Assembly (NCBI RefSeq): GCF_042678405.1
Contig: NZ_JBHTLI010000001.1
Coordinates: 62,001-126,000, forward strand
Direction: 5' to 3'
Source: Salegentibacter_A chungangensis
GTDB taxonomy: Bacteria > Bacteroidota > Bacteroidia > Flavobacteriales > Flavobacteriaceae
Length of the DNA: 64,000 bases
The translations under genes and the position numbers were made by a program. The notes below the pieces were generated by a model that saw only the letters and a list, made by a program, of their open reading frames with translations, searched no databases and was not told the origin of the DNA. Positions within the stretch are counted from its first letter, which is position 1, and each line of letters begins with the position of its first letter. Of this stretch, positions 42,641 to 51,399 are shown piece after piece.

Positions 42641-43303
42641 TTATCCCGCAATAAAATCCTTTAAATAATAAGGTTCAAAATAAGCGACATCTTCGGTGTC
42701 GCTTATTTTATATTTGGCAAGCGCGGGTTGTCCCATTTCTTTTGCTGAAGGCAGCTTATCTTCAATGAACCTGGCATTCTTATGACTGCAGATCTCGCTG
42801 AATTTTTTCACTCCGCTGCCAATAAAATAAACCTCCCCCTTTTCAAGATATTCTGAAAAAGAATCCTCTTGCAGAATTTCCGCCTTGGTTTCCCTGATCT
42901 CCTTATGAGAACCATCGAAAACTGCTGAGTAAACTTCCATTCTTCGGGCGTCCAGCATCGGGATTATTATAGCGTCCTTTCTATCGGTTAGCTGAAGCGC
43001 TAAGGATTTTAAAGTGGGTATAGAGATCAGAGGAATATCCAGAGAGAAGCATAATCCTTTGGCGGCTGAAACCCCAATTCTTAACCCGGTATACGAGCCC
43101 GGACCTTTACTGATTGCTACAGCGTCCAGGTCCTGAAGACTGAAATTATTCTCTTTCAGGATCTCCTGAATATAAATATGAAGCTTCTCGGCGTGTGAAT
43201 AATTATTACTGTTATCTTCCTTAACGGCAAGCACCCCCCCGTTTGCGGCAAGCGCCACCGAGCAATTGGTAGTTGCAGTCTCTATGCAAAGTATTAAAGC
43301 CAA
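42641..43303 (-). CDS. tsaB: TsaB, tRNA threonylcarbamoyladenosine synthesis partner
   Basis: A 220-residue protein that partners TsaD and TsaE to form t6A37 on ANN-decoding tRNAs. The family N-terminus MALILxIETAT is matched exactly by a TTG-initiated start at 43303 (reading LALILCIETATTNCSVAL). The annotated-looking ATG at 43345 would overlap the adaptor gene by 32 nt and adds unlikely residues. Other motifs: ISKGPGSYTGLRIGVSAAKG near 70-89 and MLDARRMEVYSAVFD near 125. It is the last gene of the efflux operon, 10 nt after the second adaptor. A 13-bp hairpin lies inside its 3' end. Confidence 0.92.
   Translation of the reverse strand: MALILCIETATTNCSVALAANGGVLAVKEDNSNNYSHAEKLHIYIQEILKENNFSLQDLDAVAISKGPGSYTGLRIGVSAAKGLCFSLDIPLISIPTLKSLALQLTDRKDAIIIPMLDARRMEVYSAVFDGSHKEIRETKAEILQEDSFSEYLEKGEVYFIGSGVKKFSEICSHKNARFIEDKLPSAKEMGQPALAKYKISDTEDVAYFEPYYLKDFIAG
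42677..42709. terminator. Terminator-like hairpin within the 3' end of tsaB
   Basis: AAAATAAGCGACA (42677-42689) and TGTCGCTTATTTT (42697-42709) form a 13-bp stem with a UUCG-containing loop, flanked by A and T runs. It lies within the tsaB coding strand, about 43 nt past the mscS stop, and could end mscS transcription. Confidence 0.6.
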
Positions 43304-43313
43304 ATCTATAAGT

Positions 43314-44588
43314 TTATTTTCCGGCCGGCTCTTCCGCGATCTCAACTTTATCTCCGCCTTTAAGGACCTTGGTCACCGTGTTATACGGCCCCGTGATCAC
43401 CTCTTCTCCGGCCTTCAAACCTTCGGTGATCTGGATGTTCCTGTCGTCCTGTATCCCGGTCTTTACGACCCTAAGTCTAGCTTCCTCGCCTTCTTTTACA
43501 AAAACACATTCAAACTTTTCATCTGAATCTGCTTTAGGCTTTTCAGCATTAACACCGGGTTTGGCCGTGGTGGTGTCGGTCTTTATCACGATCGCACTAA
43601 TTGGAACTCCAATTACATCCTTACGCTTATTGGTAATTATGTCTACCGTTGCGGTCATCCCTGGGCGAAATGGAGAGTAATTCTCCGGCTTCCCTTCCAG
43701 AAGGTCTTTATAAGACTCTTCAAGAATTCTCACTTTCACCTTAAAATTGGTCACCTGGTCTGTTGTAAGCTCCGTATCGGCAGAATTTGAGATCTCTGTT
43801 ACCAGCCCTTTAAATTCTTTGCGAAGATACGCATCTACTTCAACAATTGTAGAATCTCCAACGCGCACTTTTACAATATCATTTTCATTTACGTCTACCT
43901 CAACCTCCATATTAGAAAGGTCTGCCACGCGGAGAATTTCGGTTCCCGCCATTTGCTGGGTTCCCACCACTCTTTCGCCAAGCTCGGCATCAAGTTTAGA
44001 AATGGTTCCGGACATAGGAGCATAAATACTGGTACGCCCAAGGTTATCCCGGGCTTCAGTTACGGTTGCAGCCGTACTTTTCATACTGTAATACGCCGAT
44101 TCTTTACTGGCCTGGGCCATTTCGTAGGTAGAAGTGATCTGGTCCCATTCGGCTTTGGAGATCACGCCTTTTTCAAAAAGCTTTTTGTTTCTCTGGTAAT
44201 CAGATTCGGCTTGTTTCAGGCTGGCTTCAGCCTGGGCGTAATTAGCTCTCATATTCTGAAGACTGGCCTGCACCCTTTCAAGATTAGACTGGTAGATATC
44301 CGGATTTATCCTTACCAAAAGATCTCCCTTTTCCACAGCCTGACCTTCAACAACCGGCAAATCTATAATCTCTCCCGATACCTCCGAAGAAAGTTTCACC
44401 TCAACTTCAGGCTGGATCTTTCCGGTAGCCGAAACAGTTTCTGTGATATCTATAGGTTCGATCCTGGTGATCTCAACTTCTTTATAATTTCCGGTCTTGC
44501 CAAACCAGCCGGCCTTCTTCCCTATAATCAAAAGCAGGATCAAAGTTAAGGCGACACCAATTATAATAAAAAGCGTTTTTTTCTTCAT
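43314..44588 (-). CDS. Periplasmic adaptor (membrane fusion protein), second of two
   Basis: A 424-residue MacA/HlyD-type adaptor that joins an inner-membrane transporter to TolC. One N-terminal helix anchors it (LFIIIGVALTLILLLIIG). Next come a beta-barrel and lipoyl half (VSATGKIQPEVEVKLSSEVS, VVEGQAVEKGDLLVRINPDI), a long coiled-coil hairpin (about 95-190), the returning lipoyl half (TSIYAPMSGTISKLDAELGE) and the membrane-proximal domain. It is encoded directly behind the tolC-like gene (3 nt) and before tsaB. A first, shorter adaptor lies on the other side of tolC. Confidence 0.9.
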   Translation of the reverse strand: MKKKTLFIIIGVALTLILLLIIGKKAGWFGKTGNYKEVEITRIEPIDITETVSATGKIQPEVEVKLSSEVSGEIIDLPVVEGQAVEKGDLLVRINPDIYQSNLERVQASLQNMRANYAQAEASLKQAESDYQRNKKLFEKGVISKAEWDQITSTYEMAQASKESAYYSMKSTAATVTEARDNLGRTSIYAPMSGTISKLDAELGERVVGTQQMAGTEILRVADLSNMEVEVDVNENDIVKVRVGDSTIVEVDAYLRKEFKGLVTEISNSADTELTTDQVTNFKVKVRILEESYKDLLEGKPENYSPFRPGMTATVDIITNKRKDVIGVPISAIVIKTDTTTAKPGVNAEKPKADSDEKFECVFVKEGEEARLRVVKTGIQDDRNIQITEGLKAGEEVITGPYNTVTKVLKGGDKVEIAEEPAGK

Positions 44589-44591
44589 AGG

Positions 44592-46028
44592 TTAAAATTT
44601 AAGGTCTGCCACGGGCACACCAAAATATAGTTCAAGGACTTTTAATTTGAAAATATAGTCATATTTGGCTCTAAGAACTTCTCTTTGCGCATTCTCAAAA
44701 CGCACTTTTGCCTGGCTGAAATCGAAAGCATTGGTCAGTCCCACCTCATAACGGTCTGTAGCGTAACTAAAGGCTTGCTCCTGCGCTTCAGAAGCCACAA
44801 GGGCCGCTTCATAAGCTTCAAATGCTCCCTTGGCATCCACATAAGCCTGGTAAACATTGGCCTCAAGGTCCAGTTCTGCCTGCTCCAGCTCATATTCCGC
44901 TCTTTTCACATTCACCTCATTTCTCTTCACTCGTCCCCTTACCGCAAACCCGTTAAATACAGGAATGTTAAGTTGTACTCCGTAAGAGATCCCGTCGTTC
45001 ATAGAAAGCTGATCGAAAAACGGAAGCGGGGACCCCAGGGTGCTTACAAAATTTGGCGCTACCACCAGGTCTCCTGTAGACTCCACGACCCCGATCTCAC
45101 GGGTTGGGTTTTCAGGATCCACTTCGGCACCGGTTACCCTTCCCATTCCGGACTCACGAGTGTTATAGTTAAAGAAGGCACCCAAAGTAGGCCAATAAGC
45201 GCCCTTGGCAATCTCGACATCTTTTTCCGCAAGGTTTTTATTCTCTTCAGCGATCCTGATCTCCGAACGCTCCTCTTTTGCCCTTTCAATGATCTCGTAA
45301 ACCGAATTTTCCAGCATCTCTGATCCGAAGATATCGTAACCCTGATCCACGATGTCAAAACTCTCGTAATCTTTTATCCTCAAGGTTTGAGCAAGACTAA
45401 TAAGGGATATCCTAATATTGTTCTGGGCCACGATCATTCGCTGCATTTCATCGGCGTTCGTAGCTTTTATTTCCAAAAGATCCCCCTGTGGCAGTGAACC
45501 TGCTTCTACAAGGTCTTTTGTTCTTTGCATTTGCTCCAGGGTAACCTCATTCTGAGACTTCAGCACTTCCAGATTCTGTTTATTGAAAAGCACCTGCAGG
45601 TAGGCATCAGCAACGAAGAGCGTAATATCGTCTTTCATTTTTTCAAGGGCATACTGGCTGGCAAGTTCTGAAATGCGGGCCCGCTGTAGCTGGTTAAAAT
45701 TCCGAAGCCCGTCAAATAAAGTAAGACTAGCGGTTACCCCTGCTGAAAAGTTTCGGGTAGTCTGTGTTTGCAGAATCCCTGTGGTCACGTTCTGTGTTAA
45801 ACCGGTATTCCAGGAGTTGGAAGCTGAAGCATTGATATTGGGCAGAAAGTTACCCTTGGCCTCAAGCTCTTCTATATCGGCCAGTTCCAGCTCAAGTTCC
45901 GATTGTTTTATAGAAATGTTGTTTTCCAATGCGTAATTTACACATTCCTGAAGTGTCCATTTTTTTTCCTGCGCGGTCGCAGAAATTCCCAAAAAGAGTA
46001 TACAGGCTAAAAAGCTTAGTTTCTTCAT
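44592..46028 (-). CDS. TolC-family outer membrane efflux channel
   Basis: A 478-residue channel with a signal peptide (MKKLSFLACILFLGISATAQ). The two OEP repeats are visible: WTLQECVNYALENNISIKQS opens the first, and GISYGVQLNIPVFNGFAVRG with VKRNEVNVKRAEYELEQAEL belongs to the second. The C-terminal FKLKVLELYFGVPVADL is typical of Bacteroidota members. It stands between two adaptor genes in a MacAB-like operon and should form the outer membrane exit duct for this pump. Confidence 0.93.
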   Translation of the reverse strand: MKKLSFLACILFLGISATAQEKKWTLQECVNYALENNISIKQSELELELADIEELEAKGNFLPNINASASNSWNTGLTQNVTTGILQTQTTRNFSAGVTASLTLFDGLRNFNQLQRARISELASQYALEKMKDDITLFVADAYLQVLFNKQNLEVLKSQNEVTLEQMQRTKDLVEAGSLPQGDLLEIKATNADEMQRMIVAQNNIRISLISLAQTLRIKDYESFDIVDQGYDIFGSEMLENSVYEIIERAKEERSEIRIAEENKNLAEKDVEIAKGAYWPTLGAFFNYNTRESGMGRVTGAEVDPENPTREIGVVESTGDLVVAPNFVSTLGSPLPFFDQLSMNDGISYGVQLNIPVFNGFAVRGRVKRNEVNVKRAEYELEQAELDLEANVYQAYVDAKGAFEAYEAALVASEAQEQAFSYATDRYEVGLTNAFDFSQAKVRFENAQREVLRAKYDYIFKLKVLELYFGVPVADLKF

Positions 46029-46090
46029 AATATTGGTTGTGAAAGATATGTCTGTTAAATGTTGAAGTTGTTACAGTCCCCCTGAAAATT

Positions 46091-47209
46091 CTATCTCGCG
46101 GAAAGTCCGTCGCCTTGTTTTATTTGATTCCAGACTTTGATCTTATCGTCTTTGGTGATCCCTTTTTTTACTTCCACAAAAATTCCGTCACTGATTCCCA
46201 GTTCCAGATCTTTTCTCTCAAATTCCTGATCTCCCGTCTCCACCTCAACAAAAGGCTCCTGGGTTTTAGGATCGAACTGGACCAGGGCCTCTTTAACGGC
46301 AAGCACACTATCTGCCCTTGCCAAAATAATAGACGCATTGGCGCTTAACCCGGCCCTGATAAAGGTAGTATCGGCTTTATCTAATGTTCCTTTAATCTCG
46401 AACTGAATGGCCCCATTATCCTCAACTCCCTTAGGTGCAATATAATCCAGAACAGCATTAAAGGTCTTATTTTCTATCGCTCCAACAGTTACTTCCAATG
46501 GAAGATCTTCCTTGATTTTCCCAACTTCACTTTCATCAACTTTTCCTTCAAAGATCATTTCATTCACATCGGCAAGCGTTGCAAGAGTAGTCCCGTCATT
46601 AAAGTTGTTACTTTCAATAACCTGATTCCCCACTTTTACCGGCACATCGAGCACCATTCCTTCTACGGTAGAACGTATAAGGGTATTTGCCGCACTGCCT
46701 ATCCCGCTGGTAGTCCCTGTTCGTACAATCTCATAGTTCTGTTCAGCTGAACGGAAATTCTGCTGTGCCCTTTTATATGCCGTTTCGGCATTGTCGAAGT
46801 CATTCTGGGAGATTACCCCTTTATTGAACAAAGCCTCCTGACGCTCGTAACTTTTCTTTTCATTATCAAGATTGATCCTGGCCGTCGCCACTGCATCTTT
46901 AGCGCTTTGAAGGGAAGAGACATTAGGGATCACCCTGATCTTCGCAATAAGGTCTCCTGCCTTTACCCTTTCCCCGGCCTCAATATAGATCTCATCAATA
47001 ATCCCAGAAATATTAGGTTTGATAAGCACTTCTTCTTTAGGAACAATGTTACCGGTAGCCACGGTCTTTTTTACAATAGACTGGGTAACGGCCTGTTCAG
47101 TCTCATAAACAGTAGGATCTTCCTGGTTTTTCTGATACAGGTAATACAAAGCGCCCGTAAATCCTACTGCTATAAAAACTATAATAGCGATGGTAACAAC
47201 TTTTTTCAT
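46091..47209 (-). CDS. Periplasmic adaptor (membrane fusion protein), first of two
   Basis: A 372-residue adaptor with an N-terminal anchor (VVTIAIIVFIAVGFTGALYY). The lipoyl half is VKKTVATGNIVPKEEVLIKP and AGERVKAGDLIAKIRVI. A coiled-coil hairpin spans about 90-155, the returning lipoyl strand is IRSTVEGMVLDVPVKVGNQV, and the beta-barrel and membrane-proximal domains follow. It is about 50 residues shorter than the second adaptor and clearly diverged from it. It follows the second permease by 29 nt, so it is probably the main partner of the ABC permeases. Confidence 0.9.
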   Translation of the reverse strand: MKKVVTIAIIVFIAVGFTGALYYLYQKNQEDPTVYETEQAVTQSIVKKTVATGNIVPKEEVLIKPNISGIIDEIYIEAGERVKAGDLIAKIRVIPNVSSLQSAKDAVATARINLDNEKKSYERQEALFNKGVISQNDFDNAETAYKRAQQNFRSAEQNYEIVRTGTTSGIGSAANTLIRSTVEGMVLDVPVKVGNQVIESNNFNDGTTLATLADVNEMIFEGKVDESEVGKIKEDLPLEVTVGAIENKTFNAVLDYIAPKGVEDNGAIQFEIKGTLDKADTTFIRAGLSANASIILARADSVLAVKEALVQFDPKTQEPFVEVETGDQEFERKDLELGISDGIFVEVKKGITKDDKIKVWNQIKQGDGLSAR

Positions 47210-47238
47210 TTCTTGGTGATATTTATTTAATAGTATTT

Positions 47239-48501
47239 TTATTCAGTTCTTAATGCGTCTACCGGTTTTACCTTTATAGCATTCTGTGCCGGGATTAGTC
47301 CCGCCAGCAATCCGGAAATTATTAATATGGTGAGGGCTACAATCACAACGCCTATATTCACACTCGGATTAGCAAACATCATTTCGCTGGTATCCATCCC
47401 GCTCAACTGCATATTTATAAGGGCTATCACAAGCGTGGCCAGAATGATCCCGGCCATCCCCGAGATAATGGTCAGGAAGATAGATTCCATAAGGATCTGT
47501 CCTCTTATGGACCAGGGGCTTGCCCCCAGGGCCCTTCTTATTCCAATTTCATTTGTTCTCTCCTTCACGACGATCAGCATTATGTTGCTTATCCCTATAA
47601 TTCCTGACAGCAGGACAAGAATACCCACAAAATAGGCCACAGCCCTAAGGGCTATGAACAGGCCGTTAATTTTGTTGAATTCCTGGAAGAGGTCAAAGTT
47701 CCCTACTGCACTATCGTCTTCCGGGTGAATGGTATGCCTTTCCTGCATCAGGTCTATTATTCTTCCTTTTAAATTGGTGATGGGGGTTCCATCCTGGGCG
47801 GTGATGGCCATCCAGCCAACCGTATCGCCGCGGTTAAATGCCTGTGAAAAGGAGGTGAAAGGAACAAATATCTGCTTCTGAGCTTCCTCAGGGTTCCCGT
47901 TATTTCCCTTTTTCTTATAAGAACCTATCACCATGAAATTCACCCCGTTTATCTTAATATAGCTCCCCAGGATCTCTTCTCCTTTTTCATACAGCGCTGT
48001 ACGTACACCTTCTCCAATTATTGCGACCTTCCGTTTATCCTTGATATCAGAGTAATTAATAAACCTTCCCGAAGTTATATCCATTGGTTCCTGCTGGATC
48101 ACTTCAGGATAATCGCCATATACATTAAAAGCCCCGGTCTTCAGGCCCCTAACCACATTATTGGCTCCTCCAAAACCTCCAAGCTGATTTCGTGGAGAAA
48201 CAAACCTTAAACCGGGAACCTGGTCTTTTATAGCGATAACATCATCGGTCTTGAAATTATATCTTCTTCCTTTGGGAAGGCCTTTATAGGGTTTACTGAC
48301 CGTTTGGGTCCACATAAACATGGTATTGGTGGCTACTCCTCCGAAACCCTGTTTTACGCCATTCTCGAGGCCTTTCCCGGCCGCAAGAAGAATAACAAGG
48401 ATAAAGATACCCCAAAGCACCCCAAAAGCCGTCATAACGGTCCTGAACCAATTTGAGCTTAATGCTTCTATAATTTCACTCCAACGATCTCTGCTAAACA
48501 T
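47239..48501 (-). CDS. MacB/FtsX-type ABC permease, second of two
   Basis: A 420-residue permease with one N-terminal helix (about 18-42), a large periplasmic MacB_PCD domain (about 45-270) and three C-terminal FtsX helices (YFVGILVLLSGIIGISNIML, ILMESIFLTIISGMAGIILA and a third near 385-408). The coupling region ERTNEIGIRRALGASPW and the end IPAQNAIKVKPVDALRTE are standard. It carries no ATPase domain. It lies one base after the first permease, with which it shares the opening pattern RW-EI...FR/LRT, pointing to a heterodimer. Confidence 0.92.
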   Translation of the reverse strand: MFSRDRWSEIIEALSSNWFRTVMTAFGVLWGIFILVILLAAGKGLENGVKQGFGGVATNTMFMWTQTVSKPYKGLPKGRRYNFKTDDVIAIKDQVPGLRFVSPRNQLGGFGGANNVVRGLKTGAFNVYGDYPEVIQQEPMDITSGRFINYSDIKDKRKVAIIGEGVRTALYEKGEEILGSYIKINGVNFMVIGSYKKKGNNGNPEEAQKQIFVPFTSFSQAFNRGDTVGWMAITAQDGTPITNLKGRIIDLMQERHTIHPEDDSAVGNFDLFQEFNKINGLFIALRAVAYFVGILVLLSGIIGISNIMLIVVKERTNEIGIRRALGASPWSIRGQILMESIFLTIISGMAGIILATLVIALINMQLSGMDTSEMMFANPSVNIGVVIVALTILIISGLLAGLIPAQNAIKVKPVDALRTE

Positions 48502-48502
48502 A

Positions 48503-49747
48503 TTATTCGTCTCTTAAAGCTATAATCGGTTTAATCCTGGCTGCTCTCCAGGCCGGGAAAAATCCCGCCAAGGCCCCGGCTACTATAAGAATGATCACCG
48601 TGGTCAGGGCTGCATTAAAATCTACCGAAGGATTTGTAATATATTCTATCTGTATCTGCGGGCCCAGAATTTCCAGCAGGGCAAGGCTAAAAATGAGACC
48701 GAGGAAACCGGCTACAGCGGTCACAAAGATCGATTCGTGCAGGATCATCCCGATTATCGATATTGGCTCGGCTCCAAGGGCTTTCCTAATCCCGATCTCC
48801 CGGGTACGTTCCTTTACGATGATCAGCATAATGTTACTCACCCCAACAACTCCGGCTATTATCGTGCAGATCCCAACTCCCCAAAAGAAATACTTGATCA
48901 TATCCATAAGCGTATAGAATCTTTTGGCGTTTTCCAGACTGTTATTGATATTTATTGCACTGGTATCATCAGGCGCAACGGTATGCTGCTCCTTAAGGTA
49001 TTCTTCCAGCTCTGAAGTGAATTTGGTAGAAGAAGCCAAAGCCTGCTCGAAATTCTCTTCGGGCTGAAGGGTATAAGAAAGGAAATTGATATTATTATTT
49101 CCGTTGAAGACACGTTGTGCGGTAGTTAGCGGCAAATAAACCCTGGACTCCTCCCTTTCCCCTCCAGGATCTGAAAAGACTCCTATGACTTTAAAATTGA
49201 TATTAGACAATTGAACATATTTCCCAACCGGGTCTTCATCTTTAAAAAGTTCATCTTTCACCTTTTTCCCAATCACCAGCACCTTTTCATAATTATTATG
49301 ATCATTAATATTGAGAAACCTTCCTGCCGTCAATGTACTGTTTTCAAGGAACTGATAATCGGGATATACCCCCTCTACCCGGTAAGACCTGGATTCCTTT
49401 TTATAATTTACCAGTCCGCTCCAGATGCGGTATACTGAAGATTTATATTCCAGCTCGTCCTGGTATTTTCTGGCCGTAAAATTAAAATCCTGATTCTTCA
49501 TCTGTATCCTTCGTCCAGGATTCAGCCCCTTGTATTCCTTTGAAGTAACACCGGTCCAAACGTATATCACATTGGCGGCATCATTCTGGAATTCTTTGGA
49601 TATCCCATTCCTCATTCCCTGCCCTATTCCTAAAAGGACTACCAGAATAAAGATACCGGACGCCACGGATATCCCCGTGAGTATAGTCCGTAATTTATTT
49701 TTACGGATGGTATCAAAGATCTCTTCCCAACGTTCCAGATCAAACAT
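48503..49747 (-). CDS. MacB/FtsX-type ABC permease, first of two
   Basis: A 414-residue permease of the same architecture as its neighbour: an N-terminal helix (TILTGISVASGIFILVVLLG), a periplasmic MacB_PCD domain, three C-terminal helices and the coupling motif ERTREIGIRKALGAEP. The end reads AWRAARIKPIIALRDE. The start overlaps the ATPase gene by 8 nt. The pair presumably exports a peptide, lipid, antibiotic or other compound through the adaptors and TolC; no substrate can be read from the sequence. Confidence 0.92.
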   Translation of the reverse strand: MFDLERWEEIFDTIRKNKLRTILTGISVASGIFILVVLLGIGQGMRNGISKEFQNDAANVIYVWTGVTSKEYKGLNPGRRIQMKNQDFNFTARKYQDELEYKSSVYRIWSGLVNYKKESRSYRVEGVYPDYQFLENSTLTAGRFLNINDHNNYEKVLVIGKKVKDELFKDEDPVGKYVQLSNINFKVIGVFSDPGGEREESRVYLPLTTAQRVFNGNNNINFLSYTLQPEENFEQALASSTKFTSELEEYLKEQHTVAPDDTSAININNSLENAKRFYTLMDMIKYFFWGVGICTIIAGVVGVSNIMLIIVKERTREIGIRKALGAEPISIIGMILHESIFVTAVAGFLGLIFSLALLEILGPQIQIEYITNPSVDFNAALTTVIILIVAGALAGFFPAWRAARIKPIIALRDE

Positions 49748-50441
49748 TTGCCATCGCTTTTACCTGATCTACCTTAGTATCATTAATAATACGACCGTCC
49801 TTTAGATTCACTATCCGTTTGGTCATTTGTGCAATATCGGGTTCGTGAGTAACCACAAGAATAGTTCTCCCCTCATCGTTTATTTCCTGAATAAGTTCCA
49901 TCACTTCATAAGAAGTTTTGGTATCCAGAGCTCCCGTTGGTTCATCGGCAAGAAGCACCTTAGGGTCACTCGCCAGGGCCCTTGCGATGGCCACCCTTTG
50001 TTTCTGCCCCCCTGAAAGTTCATTAGGGTGATGTTTGGCCCAATTGGCAAGCCCCACCTTTTCCAGGTAACTCATTGCCCTGTCCATTCTTTCACCTCTC
50101 TTGAGCCCCTGGTAATAAAGCGGCAAAGCCACGTTATCCAAAGCAGTTTTATAAGAAATAAGGTTGAATGACTGAAAGATGAACCCCAGAAACTTATTCC
50201 GGTATCTTGCAGCTATGGTTTCGTTTAGGTTTTTGATAGGCACCCCGTCCAGCGTGTAAGACCCGCTGTCTGCTTCATCAAGCATCCCGAGGATATTAAG
50301 GAGCGTGGATTTCCCGGAACCGGATGAACCCATTATAGAAACAAGCTCACCTTCTCCAACACTAAAGTTAATCCCCTTAAGTACATGGAGAGAATTACTC
50401 CCCATTTTATAGGATTTATGCAGATCTTTTATCTCTATCAT
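49740..50441 (-). CDS. MacB/LolD-type ABC transporter ATPase
   Basis: A 233-residue ATPase that powers the two permeases. Walker A is GSSGSGKSTLLNIL (near 38-51), the Q-loop lies in FIFQSFNLI, the signature is LSGGQKQRVAIARAL, Walker B is VLLADEPTGALD and the switch His is in VVTHEPD. The free-standing ATPase with separate permeases differs from E. coli MacB, which is a fusion. It is the first gene of the operon; 140 nt upstream separate it from the small CxxC protein gene. I saw no clear promoter there. Confidence 0.96.
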   Translation of the reverse strand: MIEIKDLHKSYKMGSNSLHVLKGINFSVGEGELVSIMGSSGSGKSTLLNILGMLDEADSGSYTLDGVPIKNLNETIAARYRNKFLGFIFQSFNLISYKTALDNVALPLYYQGLKRGERMDRAMSYLEKVGLANWAKHHPNELSGGQKQRVAIARALASDPKVLLADEPTGALDTKTSYEVMELIQEINDEGRTILVVTHEPDIAQMTKRIVNLKDGRIINDTKVDQVKAMANV

Positions 50442-50581
50442 AGCCGGAAAAGGTTTTAATTACAACCGCAAGCACTTTGCGCCCTTTCCAATAAGACTAT
50501 ATCTATAGAGAAATGTTACAAAAAACCAGTCACGGTTTTATGTTAAATTTTGAAATTGAATGAATTTTTTCAGAAAAAAGC

Positions 50582-50806
50582 TCAGGATGTCTTTTTGTTC
50601 TTTCTGGTACGGTAGATAAAATAACCAATTCCACCCACAAGCAAATAAGGAAAGATCATCAGGTATACTATGCCATCATTTATTCCTTCGGCAGTGCTTT
50701 GGTCGGCATTATTCTGAAGAACGGCACGACACATTGAACACTGGGCCTCTGCAAAAAATGGCAGTGCAAGTAAAACAATCAGTATGATTATGCTTTTCGT
50801 CTTCAT
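50582..50806 (-). CDS. Small membrane protein with CxxC, cytochrome oxidase cluster
   Basis: A 74-residue protein. A signal-like helix (IIILIVLLALPFFAEA) is followed by QCSMCRAVLQNNA and a second helix (YLMIFPYLLVGGIGYFIY) with a basic tail. The CxxC right after the putative cleavage site would face the periplasm and could bind copper or form a disulfide. It is the last gene of the oxidase assembly run. The ATG at 50806 is preferred, since the longer frame from 50935 overlaps the DUF420 gene and lacks a signal. I recognise it as conserved in Bacteroidota oxidase loci; no function is known to me. Confidence 0.72.
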   Translation of the reverse strand: MKTKSIIILIVLLALPFFAEAQCSMCRAVLQNNADQSTAEGINDGIVYLMIFPYLLVGGIGYFIYRTRKNKKTS

Positions 50807-50859
50807 AAACCTGGTTTCAGCATCTTTCGAATCACAAAAATAAGCAATCCTGAAAGGAA

Positions 50860-51399
50860 TTAATAATAGGGCCACATAAAAATATAGACCAGCACTCCGG
50901 TAACCGCAACGTACAACCAGATAGGGAAAGTCCATCGGGCAATGGCCGCATGTTTATTATATTCACCTGTCAGCCCACGGTACATGGTGAACAACACCAA
51001 GGGAACGATTATAGCCGACAGTACTATATGTGTAATAAGAATAAAGAAGTATATATAACGCATAGCTCCCTCCCCTCCAAAAGGCACAGGATCATTGCTG
51101 ATCTTCGAGATCACATAACTTAGTAAAAATACAACCGACATACAGAAGGCAGTGATCATCACATTACGGTGCAGTTTATACTCCTTGATCTTCATGAAGA
51201 AATACCCCAACATTAAAAGAATGGCCGTAGAACCGTTTATTACGGCATGAAAGAACGGAAAAGTCCCGGTTTGAGCACCAAATACATTATAGCGCTCAGG
51301 CAGGTACATTAGTATTAGTACAATTATAGGTACAGCAACCGAAAGGGCTACAATCACCGGAACGGCGATCTTGTCTGATTTTGTAAGAACTCTTTTCAC
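50860..51399 (-). CDS. DUF420 membrane protein (oxidase assembly, CtaM-like)
   Basis: A 179-residue inner-membrane protein with about five helices (VIVALSVAVPIIVLILMYLP, AVINGSTAILLMLGYFFMKI and others). HRNVMITAFCMSVVFLLSYV, LITHIVLSAIIVPLVLFTMY and HAAIARWTFPIWLYVAVTGV are typical DUF420 segments with conserved His residues. CtaM in Firmicutes, a related protein, helps mature heme-copper oxidases. It overlaps the SCO gene by 4 nt (ATGA), consistent with joint action in oxidase assembly. Confidence 0.87.
   Translation of the reverse strand: MKRVLTKSDKIAVPVIVALSVAVPIIVLILMYLPERYNVFGAQTGTFPFFHAVINGSTAILLMLGYFFMKIKEYKLHRNVMITAFCMSVVFLLSYVISKISNDPVPFGGEGAMRYIYFFILITHIVLSAIIVPLVLFTMYRGLTGEYNKHAAIARWTFPIWLYVAVTGVLVYIFMWPYY

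Noticed and set aside
43953..45323. Long plus-strand frames (198 and 212 codons) antisense to the adaptor and tolC genes
   Set aside because: Composition follows the opposite strand's codons, and both sense genes are unambiguous.
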